Shown here: piece after piece, positions 44,609 to 52,314 of the stretch
Layout: each line of letters starts with the position of its first letter
Numbering within the stretch: the stretch's first letter is position 1
DNA from: W0P28-013 sp963658575
GTDB taxonomy: Bacteria > Bacteroidota > Bacteroidia > Bacteroidales > Paludibacteraceae
Assembly: GCA_963658575.1 (NCBI GenBank)
Contig: CAVKQB010000002.1
Location: forward strand, 1-64,000
Direction of reading: 5' to 3'
Length of the DNA stretch: 64,000 nt
The notes under the pieces: model-generated
What the model was told of the DNA's origin: nothing
The model's database searches: none
Seen by the model: the letters and a program-made list of their open reading frames with translations, nothing else
Program-made: the position numbers and the translations under genes

Positions 44609-46522
44609 TTAGTCGAGCGCATCGAGCCATAGGCGCGCCGAAGCATCGCTGGGCATACGCCAATCGCCGCGTGGCGAGAGGTTTACGCTACCAACTTTGG
44701 GTCCGTCGGGCATGCACGAACGCTTGAACTGTTGAGCGAAAAATCGGCGAACAAACACACGCAACCATTTGCGTATGGTCGCCTCGTCGAACTTTCCCGC
44801 AAAAGCCGTTTGTGCCAAAAACAAAATTTTGTCGGGCGCAAAACCGTGGCGCAGCATGTAGTAAAGGTAGAAATCGTGCAATTCGTAAGGACCGACCAAA
44901 TCTTCGGTTTTTTGTGCGATATTGCCCTTTTCGTCGGCGGGCAGCAATTCGGGACTCACGGGCGTATCGATGATGTCCAGCAGATTGGCGCGTGCCGATT
45001 GGGCAAAATCGCAATCGGCGGCGTAGCGCACCAAATGGCGCACCAGCGTTTTGGGAATGCTGACATTCACGGCATACATGCTCATGTGGTCGCCGTTGTA
45101 GGTTGCCCAGCCGAGTGCCAATTCCGACAGGTCGCCCGTGCCGACGACGAGTCCGCCGCACTGGTTGGCCACGTCCATCAGAATTTGCGTGCGTTCGCGT
45201 GCTTGCGTGTTTTCGTAGGTGGTGTCGTGCTGCCGTTGGTCGTGGCCGATATCGGCAAAATGTTGCAGGCAAGCCTTTTCGATGCTGATTTCGCGCAACG
45301 TTGCACCAAGACTTTGCACGAGTTCCGTGGCATTTTTGTAGGTGCGATTGGTAGTGCCGAACCCTGGCATGGTGATGGCCACGATATTTTTGCGCGGCAA
45401 TTTGAGTTTGTCGCAGGCGCGTGCGCACACGAGCAGTGCCAATGTCGAATCCAAGCCGCCCGAGATGCCAAGCACCAGCGACTGAATGCCCGTGGCGTGC
45501 AAGCGCGTAGCCAGCGCATGTGTCTGTATATCAAGGATTTCGTTGCAAGTGGCCGCCCAATGGTCGCCTTTGGGAATAAACGGCGTAGCGTCGATAGTTC
45601 GTGTGAGCGCGAGCGGCTTCTGCGGCAGGTCGAACGGGCTGACAGTATGTTGGGGCAAAGCGGCCACATTGCGCGAGAAGGCACTCTTCTGGCGTCTGTC
45701 GTGCCGAATGCTTTCGATGTCTATCTCGCCAATAATCAGTTGTTCGTCGAGCGAAAAGCGTGCGTTTTCGGCCACTATCGCGCCATTTTCGGCAATGATG
45801 CCATTGCCAGCGAAAGCCAAATCGGTGCTCGACTCGCCAAAGCCAGCCGAAGCATAGACATAGCCCGCCAAACAGCGTGCCGATTGTTGTCGTATCAGGC
45901 TTTTCAGATAGGCGTTTTTGCCGATGAGTTCGTTCGATGCCGACAGATTGAACAGGATTTCGGCACCAGCCAGCGCGTGCGTGCTGCTTGGCGGTATCGG
46001 CACCCACAAGTCTTCGCACAGTTCGATGGCGAACGTTGCCTCGTGCGACTGAAACAAGATGTTTGCTCCGAAAGGCACGGTTTGTCCGCAGCAGACAACG
46101 GTGTCGGCAGTGGCATCGGCCGACGAGGCGAACCAGCGTTCTTCGTAAAATTCGTTGTAATTGGGCAGATATGTTTTTGGCACGACACCCAAAATGCGCC
46201 CTTGGTGAAACGCCACGGCGCAGTTGAACGTGCGATTCTGCGCGCTTATCGGCAGCCCGACGATGCCCACAATGTCCATCGTTTGCGACTCGCTGAGCAG
46301 CCAAGCAAGGCTCTGTTCGGCCTCGCGCAGCAGCAGAGCGTTGTTGAATAGGTCGGCGCAAGTGTAGGCCGTCAGTCCCAATTCGGGGAAAACAACCATC
46401 TGCACGTTGGCGGCTTCGGCTTGGCGGAGCAAATCGAGCGTGTGTTGCGCATTGAAACGACAGTCGGCCACTTTGACCGACGGAATGGCTACCGCCACTT
46501 TGATGAATCCGAAATTTTCCAT
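44609..46522 (-). CDS. nadE: Glutamine-dependent NAD+ synthetase
   Basis: 637 aa, the long two-domain form. The N-terminal carbon-nitrogen hydrolase domain supplies ammonia (FPELGLTAYTC, VPKTYLPNYNEFYEERWF, ELCEDLWVP give the Glu-Lys-Cys triad). The C-terminal NAD synthase domain has SGGLDSTLAL and GTGDLSELALGW and converts NaAD to NAD+. Last gene of the minus-strand group beginning at 48649. Confidence 0.95.
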   Translation of the reverse strand: MENFGFIKVAVAIPSVKVADCRFNAQHTLDLLRQAEAANVQMVVFPELGLTAYTCADLFNNALLLREAEQSLAWLLSESQTMDIVGIVGLPISAQNRTFNCAVAFHQGRILGVVPKTYLPNYNEFYEERWFASSADATADTVVCCGQTVPFGANILFQSHEATFAIELCEDLWVPIPPSSTHALAGAEILFNLSASNELIGKNAYLKSLIRQQSARCLAGYVYASAGFGESSTDLAFAGNGIIAENGAIVAENARFSLDEQLIIGEIDIESIRHDRRQKSAFSRNVAALPQHTVSPFDLPQKPLALTRTIDATPFIPKGDHWAATCNEILDIQTHALATRLHATGIQSLVLGISGGLDSTLALLVCARACDKLKLPRKNIVAITMPGFGTTNRTYKNATELVQSLGATLREISIEKACLQHFADIGHDQRQHDTTYENTQARERTQILMDVANQCGGLVVGTGDLSELALGWATYNGDHMSMYAVNVSIPKTLVRHLVRYAADCDFAQSARANLLDIIDTPVSPELLPADEKGNIAQKTEDLVGPYELHDFYLYYMLRHGFAPDKILFLAQTAFAGKFDEATIRKWLRVFVRRFFAQQFKRSCMPDGPKVGSVNLSPRGDWRMPSDASARLWLDALD

Positions 46523-46549
46523 GATGGTGCGAAAAATGAAAAGTTGCGC

Positions 46550-47173
46550 CTAAATCAGTGCTTTGAGGCACACAATGATGCCAAAAAGCACCAGCACGCC
46601 GCCCGTGATTTTGTTCAAAATCCACAGACCGCGCACATTGAACCGGCTACGCAACTTGCTGACAATGAGCGTAAGTGTGAGCCACCAACTGAATGCGCCA
46701 ATCAAAATCGAAAGCATGCCGACGGCATTTTCGAACCACGTCTGCCCCGACTCGAAAAAGTTGAACTGCGCAAAAAGTCCGATGAAGATGAAGATGATCA
46801 GCGGATTGCTGAAACAGAGCCCAAACGCCGACAGATAGTCGCTGATGTAGTCGCTTTTCGACGATTTTTTGACCGACGACAGTTGCGCCGATGGGTTGCT
46901 CATGAAAACGTGAACGCCAAAAAACACCACTATCGCGCTGCCCACTATCCGAATCCAAAATTGGTGTGCATCGATAAAATCGGTGATAAAACTCATGCTG
47001 AACCCCACGATGGCAGCATAAATCAGGTCGGACGTGGAGGCTCCCAAGCCCGTTACCACGCCGTGCCAACGCCCACGATTGAGTGTGCGCTGTATGGTGA
47101 GAATCCCGAGCGGCCCCACGGGAACCGACGTGAACAGCCCGATGACTATGCCGATGAGTATGGTGTTGAGCAT
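46550..47173 (-). CDS. LysE family transporter
   Basis: 207 aa, six TM segments. Opens with IGIVIGLFTSVPVGPLGILTIQRTLNRGR, the family signature with conserved prolines, and contains ALCFSNPLIIFIFIGLF. LysE-family members export amino acids or related metabolites; substrate unknown. Lies 15 nt after miaA. Confidence 0.85.
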   Translation of the reverse strand: MLNTILIGIVIGLFTSVPVGPLGILTIQRTLNRGRWHGVVTGLGASTSDLIYAAIVGFSMSFITDFIDAHQFWIRIVGSAIVVFFGVHVFMSNPSAQLSSVKKSSKSDYISDYLSAFGLCFSNPLIIFIFIGLFAQFNFFESGQTWFENAVGMLSILIGAFSWWLTLTLIVSKLRSRFNVRGLWILNKITGGVLVLFGIIVCLKALI

Positions 47174-47188
47174 CGATGTGCTTGTCTT

Positions 47189-48100
47189 TTACTTTTTTGT
47201 TTGCGCCACAAGTTCCACTATTCCTTGCGCGTCGTCGGGGTGAAACCAGTGTATCTCTTTGTCGCGCCCGAACCACGACAACTGTTTTTTGGCGTAGCGG
47301 CGCGTGTTTTGCTGAATCATACCGATGGTGTGGTCGCGTGTCCATTCGCCATCGAAGTAGCGAAACAACTCCTTGTAGCCCACCGTGTTCAGCGCATTCA
47401 ACGCGCGGTGAGCGTACAGACTGTGCGCTTCCTGTTCCAATCCGTCGTCCATCATCTGCCACACACGCCTATTGATGCGGTCGTAGAGTTCGGCACGCGG
47501 TCGGTTCAGCCCTATTTTTATAATGTCGAACGTGCGCTGTTTGGTCTGATTCGTACGCAAGTCCGAAAATTTCTTACCCGTCATCTGCATCACTTCCAAG
47601 GCGTGGAGCATGCGTTTGGCGTTTTTCAGATCGACTTCGGCATAATGCTCTGGGTCGAGTAGCCGCAGTTTGCGCCGCACACCTTCGATGCCGTTTTGGG
47701 CGTAAAAGTCGGCCACTTCGCGGCGCGTTTCGGCGTCGATTGTCGGCAGGTCGTCAATGCCATGGCACACAGCATCGGCATAGAGCATCGAGCCACCGGT
47801 CATCAGCGCATTGCCCGAGCGCGCTATCTCCGCCTCGATAATCGGCACTGCGTCCAACTCGAACTGGCCTGCGCTGTAGGGCTCGAACACGGAGCGGCTG
47901 CCGACGAAAAAGTGCCGCACTTGGCGCAGTTGTGCTTCGGTGGGGGCGGCCGTGCCTATTTTCATTTCGCGGAACATCTGCCGCGAGTCGCACGAGACGA
48001 TGGCACAGCCCAACTGTTGCGCCAGCGTCAGGCTGATGTCGGTTTTGCCCACGCCCGTCGGCCCGACCACGACAAACAGTTTTCCGCGCCCGTCAGCCAA
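47189..48100 (-). CDS. miaA: tRNA dimethylallyltransferase MiaA
   Basis: 303 aa. Transfers dimethylallyl to A37 of tRNAs reading UNN codons. P-loop GPTGVGKT (13-20), SCDSRQMF, LMTGGSMLYADAV and the RYAKKQLSWF C-terminal motif are present. It lies 3 nt after the upstream pRiA4b-ORF3-like gene. Confidence 0.95.
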   Translation of the reverse strand: MADGRGKLFVVVGPTGVGKTDISLTLAQQLGCAIVSCDSRQMFREMKIGTAAPTEAQLRQVRHFFVGSRSVFEPYSAGQFELDAVPIIEAEIARSGNALMTGGSMLYADAVCHGIDDLPTIDAETRREVADFYAQNGIEGVRRKLRLLDPEHYAEVDLKNAKRMLHALEVMQMTGKKFSDLRTNQTKQRTFDIIKIGLNRPRAELYDRINRRVWQMMDDGLEQEAHSLYAHRALNALNTVGYKELFRYFDGEWTRDHTIGMIQQNTRRYAKKQLSWFGRDKEIHWFHPDDAQGIVELVAQTKK

Positions 48101-48103
48101 CGT

Positions 48104-48649
48104 TTAGTAGAGTTCGTTGCCGTTCTCGTCGAACGCCATATTGCCAAAGCCCTCTTCGTCGATTTCGTCGGGGTCGTATTCGTCGCCGCCGTAGAAATCG
48201 GTGTCGAAATCCACCTTTTGTTTTTCGGCGAAAGCGTCGATGTCCATCGTTTGCACGGGTGCGTCGCCTTTGCTGCGTGTGCAGACGGGTTTGTCGAGGT
48301 GCCGCCCTGGCGTAATGGCTTTCAGTTCGATGAAAAAGGCGCGTTCGGTCATATTATCGAACACATAGAGCAGCCGTTGCCCAACGTCTTCCACGAACTC
48401 GTCGAGCCGTGTGTTTTCCATCAGATAGGTGTCGGTTTCGGAGTCTGCGCCCATATCGATGAGCGTTATTTCCTGCTCTTTCTCCCAATTGTCGCTACAG
48501 ATGAAAAACGATGTAATCTGTTTTTTGTCGTAGCCCGCCGATTCTTGAATGGCTTCGTGCAGTTGCAGGAAAGTCGCCTCGGAATCGATTTCGATTTCGC
48601 GCTGGAAGTTATCCACTTCGTCCGACAGAATCAAAAATTTATAGACCAT
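48104..48649 (-). CDS. pRiA4b ORF-3-like protein (PF07929 family)
   Basis: 181 aa with the opening YKFLILSDEVDNFQREIEIDSEATFLQLHEAI and FFICSDNWEKEQEITLIDMG typical of the plasmid pRiA4b ORF-3 family. The C-terminal third is highly acidic (GGDEYDPDEIDEEGFG). Function unknown. First gene of the operon leading to miaA, lysE-type and nadE. Confidence 0.8.
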   Translation of the reverse strand: MVYKFLILSDEVDNFQREIEIDSEATFLQLHEAIQESAGYDKKQITSFFICSDNWEKEQEITLIDMGADSETDTYLMENTRLDEFVEDVGQRLLYVFDNMTERAFFIELKAITPGRHLDKPVCTRSKGDAPVQTMDIDAFAEKQKVDFDTDFYGGDEYDPDEIDEEGFGNMAFDENGNELY

Positions 48650-48672
48650 AAAATTTGCGTTTGATGAAACAA

Positions 48673-48680
48673 CAAAGATA
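48673..48680 (-). promoter_or_regulatory. -7 box TATCTTTG for the pRiA4b-ORF3/miaA/nadE operon
   Basis: Consensus -7 box on minus, 23 nt upstream of the ATG at 48649. Confidence 0.7.
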
Positions 48681-48728
48681 CAACATTTTTTTGTTAGATA
48701 CCAAATGTGCGTTTTTTTTCGCAGAAAA

Positions 48729-48750
48729 AAGACCCCGCGAACGGAGTCTT
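48729..48750 (-). terminator. Intrinsic terminator after the DUF3078 gene
   Basis: 9-bp stem AAGACTCCG/CGGGGTCTT (one G-U pair) with a TTCG loop on the minus strand, followed by TTTT. Confidence 0.85.
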
Positions 48751-48781
48751 GTCGTTTCGGTTGGTTTTCGGAGACGTTTGT

Positions 48782-49756
48782 TTAGAAACTATAGCCGATG
48801 CCAAGTCCGATATTGCCTTTGAACTGCACGCGCTCGACGGGGTTGTTGCCGTCTTTGTCGGCTATCAGCACGCCGTTGTAGTATTTGAGCGAGGTGCTAA
48901 GCGTTACATTCAGCACTTTCAGGAATTGGTACGAGATGGCAAAGTCCCAATCGACATCGAAATTGCCGAAGCGGCGGTGATCGGCGTTGTCGCTAGACCA
49001 CTTGTACGGAGTGAACACGCCTACGGTCGAGATGATTTTCAGGTTTTCGATGCGTGCGTAGTTTACGCCTGCTTTTGCCGAAAGACCGAGTTCGGCCAGC
49101 ATTTTTTTGTCGTTCTCGATACCGTATTTTGTGCGGAAGTTGAAGTATTCTTCGGCGCCGTCGGCATTGGTGAAACGCATACTATCGACGGTACAAGTGG
49201 AGATACGTCCTGCCACAGGCGAAATGTAAACCGAGAAAATTTCGTTGGGTTTCCAGTCGATACCGAGCGAGATGTCGGTGTACGATGGCGAGAGCCAACT
49301 CGAAATAGGTTTCTCGTAGTTTTCGCCGTATTCGTAGCCTTTGGCATACTGCGATTTGAAGCCAGCGAGTGCGGTGAGGTACCACGTTTTGTGAAATTCC
49401 CAGCCGAATTTGGTGGTGAAATTGATTTTGTCGTTCGATTTGCGCCACGGTTTGTAGGTGTTTTGCTGGTAGGCCATGCCAAATTCGGTGTCGAGGTTGC
49501 TCTCCCACGCGATGACGTTCTTTTGGTAGAGCAGCGTTACGTTGGCAGAGGCCACGGTGGTTACGTTGTTGTTACCGCCGGCAGCCCAGTTCCACAGTCC
49601 GGTGGCACTGGCGTTGAGCGAGAGTATGCCTGTGCATTTCCAGTTTTTCTCCGCAACTGGAGCGGCCGCCTCGGCGGTTGGTTCGGTTGTTTCGTCGGCG
49701 AAAATCGGGGTGAAACACAACACCGCCAATGCCGATAGGAGTAATTTTTTTTGCAT
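48782..49756 (-). CDS. DUF3078 family outer-membrane-type protein
   Basis: 324 aa. Start at 49756 gives the signal peptide MQKKLLLSALAVLCFTPIFA; an upstream in-frame ATG falls before the promoter. A short acidic linker (ETTEPTAEAAAP) precedes the DUF3078 core (GLWNWAAGGNNNVTTVASANV, then beta-strands) ending GIGYSF, a typical outer-membrane barrel terminus. Function unknown. Monocistronic, with its own promoter and terminator. Confidence 0.82.
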   Translation of the reverse strand: MQKKLLLSALAVLCFTPIFADETTEPTAEAAAPVAEKNWKCTGILSLNASATGLWNWAAGGNNNVTTVASANVTLLYQKNVIAWESNLDTEFGMAYQQNTYKPWRKSNDKINFTTKFGWEFHKTWYLTALAGFKSQYAKGYEYGENYEKPISSWLSPSYTDISLGIDWKPNEIFSVYISPVAGRISTCTVDSMRFTNADGAEEYFNFRTKYGIENDKKMLAELGLSAKAGVNYARIENLKIISTVGVFTPYKWSSDNADHRRFGNFDVDWDFAISYQFLKVLNVTLSTSLKYYNGVLIADKDGNNPVERVQFKGNIGLGIGYSF

Positions 49757-49795
49757 AACGATATGTTTTTGTTGATGTTTGGCAAGAAAACGCTG

Positions 49796-49803
49796 CAAAA
49801 TTA
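49796..49803 (-). promoter_or_regulatory. -7 box TAATTTTG for the DUF3078 gene
   Basis: Consensus -7 box on minus, 39 nt before the start at 49756. Confidence 0.65.
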
Positions 49804-49856
49804 CAAAAAAAGATTTAAGAAGCCCCCTAAAATCCCTTTAACTTGCGAAAAACGTG

Positions 49857-51170
49857 CTATTTTTCGCGAATGAGCAGCACGCACAACGCCCCTGCGAACA
49901 GAGCCACGCCCGCCATGGCGAGCATATAGGCCTGATGTCCGCCCATCGCACGGAGCAATGCGCCGCCGCACAACGCTGCCACTATCTGCGGCAGACAGAT
50001 GGTGCCGTTGAACAGCCCGAGATAGGTTCCCATGCGGTCGCCCTTGATGTTGTTGGTGAGAATGGTGAAAGGCAACGCCAGCATGGCCGCCCACGCGCAC
50101 CCCACAAGCAGATACGGCACAAACAGCAGATACTGATTGCCCACAAAAGGCACAGCCACAAACCCTGCGCCGCCCAGCAGCAAACTGACGATGTAGGCCG
50201 TTTTGTAGTTTTTGAACTGCGGAATGGCCAGCGACCACACGATGCCGCCCACCGCTTGCACAGCAAACAGCACGCCCACCCAGTTGCCAGCGGCTTGGTA
50301 GCCCGCCGAAGCCGCATCGGTGGTGTGCCAAACGGTCTCGGCGATGGCACCGTTGGTGTATGTCCACATATAGACGAACGCCGCCCAGCAGAAAAACTGC
50401 ACCAACCCGACCGTCCAAAACACGCTCGGAGCCTTGCGGAGCAGTTGTAGCAGGCTGCCGCTGTCCTTTTGTGCCGATGGTTGCGCCGCGTGATATTTGG
50501 CGTATTCGATTGGAGGCATCTCGCGCACCGTAAGCACCGTGTAGAGCACGCACACGATGAGTATAGCCGCCCCGATGTAGAACGAATAGACAACCGAATC
50601 GGGCACTACGCCTTTGGGGGCTTCGTTGCTGATGCCAATCCAAGTAAAGAAAATCGGGAACAGAAAGCCGACCACATTGCCCACATTGCACAGAAAACTC
50701 TGAATGGAATAGGCCAGACTTTTTTGCCGTTCGTTCACAAGGTCGCCCACCATCATTTTGAACGGTTGCATGGCCATGTTGATGGAGCAATCGAGAAACA
50801 TCAGCGAGAAAAGCCCGAACCACATGGCGGCGTTCAATCCGAGAAAAACGGTTTGCGAAAAGGTGAAACGGCCAGCGTTTGGCAGCAAAACCATCACCGC
50901 CACTGCCACAATGGCGCCGACGAGCAGATACGGAATGCGCCGCCCGAAACGGCACCATGTTCGGTCGCTCAGCATGCCCACTATCGGCTGCACAACGATG
51001 CCCATGAGCGGCGGAAGCACCCAAAAATAACTCAAACTGTGCGGGTCGGCACCAAGCGTAGCGAATATGCGGCTGATGTTGGCACTCTGCAAGGCGTAGG
51101 CTATCTGCACGCCCAAAAATCCGAAACTGATGTTGAACAGTTTCGCAAAACTGAGGTTCGGCTGATTCAT
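49857..51170 (-). CDS. MFS transporter (SLC45/GPH-like sugar transporter)
   Basis: 437 aa, twelve TM segments. The first loop QPIVGMLSDRTWCRFGRRIPYLLVGA and the FLDCSINMAMQPFKMMVGDLVNERQK stretch match the MFS branch that includes SLC45 and bacterial disaccharide transporters. Substrate unknown; no sugar-utilisation genes are nearby. Divergent from the Sua5-type gene. Confidence 0.85.
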   Translation of the reverse strand: MNQPNLSFAKLFNISFGFLGVQIAYALQSANISRIFATLGADPHSLSYFWVLPPLMGIVVQPIVGMLSDRTWCRFGRRIPYLLVGAIVAVAVMVLLPNAGRFTFSQTVFLGLNAAMWFGLFSLMFLDCSINMAMQPFKMMVGDLVNERQKSLAYSIQSFLCNVGNVVGFLFPIFFTWIGISNEAPKGVVPDSVVYSFYIGAAILIVCVLYTVLTVREMPPIEYAKYHAAQPSAQKDSGSLLQLLRKAPSVFWTVGLVQFFCWAAFVYMWTYTNGAIAETVWHTTDAASAGYQAAGNWVGVLFAVQAVGGIVWSLAIPQFKNYKTAYIVSLLLGGAGFVAVPFVGNQYLLFVPYLLVGCAWAAMLALPFTILTNNIKGDRMGTYLGLFNGTICLPQIVAALCGGALLRAMGGHQAYMLAMAGVALFAGALCVLLIREK

Positions 51171-51197
51171 CTGTAGAGATTCAGTATTTTACACTTG

Positions 51198-51205
51198 CAA
51201 AGTTA
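51198..51205 (-). promoter_or_regulatory. -7 box TAACTTTG for the MFS gene
   Basis: Consensus -7 box on minus, 27 nt upstream of the MFS start. Confidence 0.7.
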
Positions 51206-51235
51206 CTCTTTTTTGTCGATAGCAAAAAAATGTGG

Positions 51236-51243
51236 TAAATTTG
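51236..51243 (+). promoter_or_regulatory. -7 box TAAATTTG for the Sua5-type gene
   Basis: Consensus -7 box; the roughly 160-nt leader that follows includes an AATTATCTAATTGTCTAATTTTC repeat module (about 51279-51312). Confidence 0.65.
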
Positions 51244-51406
51244 CAGACTCGAAATTTTCGGCCACAAGCGGCGGAACAATTATCTAATTGTCTAATTTTC
51301 AATTATTTAATTATTCGGCAGGTGGAGCAGAACAGCGAAAAATTTCGGCGAGACGCAAACGCACGCCATGCGGGCGACAACAAGAAACGGTTTCAAACTT
51401 TCCACA

Positions 51407-51970
51407 ATGGACGAAGACATCAGAAATGCGCTGGACGTTTTGCGGCGTGGCGGCGTGATATTGTACCCCACCGACACCATTTGGGGCATCGGCTGCGACG
51501 CCACCAACGCGACGGCCGTGGCACGCGTGTTTGCGCTCAAAAGGCGCGCCGACAGCAAAGCCATGCTCACGCTCATCGACAGCACTGCCAAACTGACAGG
51601 TTATGTCGCCGAAATTCCCGACGTGGCCTACGATTTGATAGAGATGAGCGAAAAGCCGCTCACAATCATCTATTCGGGGGCGAAAAACCTTGCGCCGAAT
51701 CTGCTGGCCGACGATGGTAGCGTGGGCATTCGCGTTACGAACGAATGTTTCTCGAAACGCCTTTGCGAGCGTTTTCACAAGCCGATTGTCTCGACTTCGG
51801 CCAATATCAGCGGCGAGCCGGCACCACAAAATTTTGCCGAGATTTCCGACGAAGTGCGCGCCGCCGTCGATTACATCTGCACCACACGCCGCGACGAAAC
51901 GACAGCCGCACGGCCGTCGTCCATCATCAAGTTGGGCGCACACGGCGAGGTGAAAGTGATTCGCCCCTAA
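51407..51970 (+). CDS. L-threonylcarbamoyladenylate synthase (Sua5/YrdC/YciO family)
   Basis: 187 aa from the ATG at 51407, chosen because the conserved domain starts at once (DIRNALDVLRRGGVILYPTDTIWGIGCDA). An ATG 39 nt earlier is possible. Has the KRRADSKAMLTLI nucleotide-binding region and STSANISGEPAP. Makes threonylcarbamoyl-AMP for t6A37 of ANN-reading tRNAs, or belongs to the YciO side branch; the short length without a Sua5 domain fits YrdC/YciO. Confidence 0.88.
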   Translation: MDEDIRNALDVLRRGGVILYPTDTIWGIGCDATNATAVARVFALKRRADSKAMLTLIDSTAKLTGYVAEIPDVAYDLIEMSEKPLTIIYSGAKNLAPNLLADDGSVGIRVTNECFSKRLCERFHKPIVSTSANISGEPAPQNFAEISDEVRAAVDYICTTRRDETTAARPSSIIKLGAHGEVKVIRP

Positions 51971-51984
51971 ATGCGTTTGGTACG

Positions 51985-52314
51985 AAATTTGAATTGCACG
52001 AAAAAAGTTGAGAGGTTATAGGTGAGTGGTTATAGGTGAGAGAACAAAGAACATAGAACAAAGAGCAAAGACTTTTTAATTATTCAATTATCTAATTTCC
52101 AATTATTTAATCAATTTTTTAGTAGCAAGATACAAGTAGCAAGTCGCAAGACAATTAGAACATAGAACAAAGACAATTATCCAATCAATTTTCAAATAAT
52201 CAAATCACCAAATCCACAACAACTTTACAGACTTTACAGACTTTTCACTTTATAAACTTTCTCACTTTTACACTTTCACACCTTCACACTATTACACTTT
52301 TACACTGAAAAAAA
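51985..52314 (+). repeat. Intergenic repeat mosaic with pyrimidine leader before lon
   Basis: Order: GGTTATAGGTGAG repeats, ACAAAGAACATAGAACAAAG, AATTATCTAATTTCCAATTA, TAGCAAGATACAAGTAGCAAG, a second AGAACATAGAACAAAG, AATAATCAAATCACCAAATCC. Then ACTTTACAG 9-mers and CTTTCACA/TTTTACAC 8-mers that end 9 nt before the lon ATG. The 3' part repeats the order seen before mscS. No gene seen. Confidence 0.9.
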
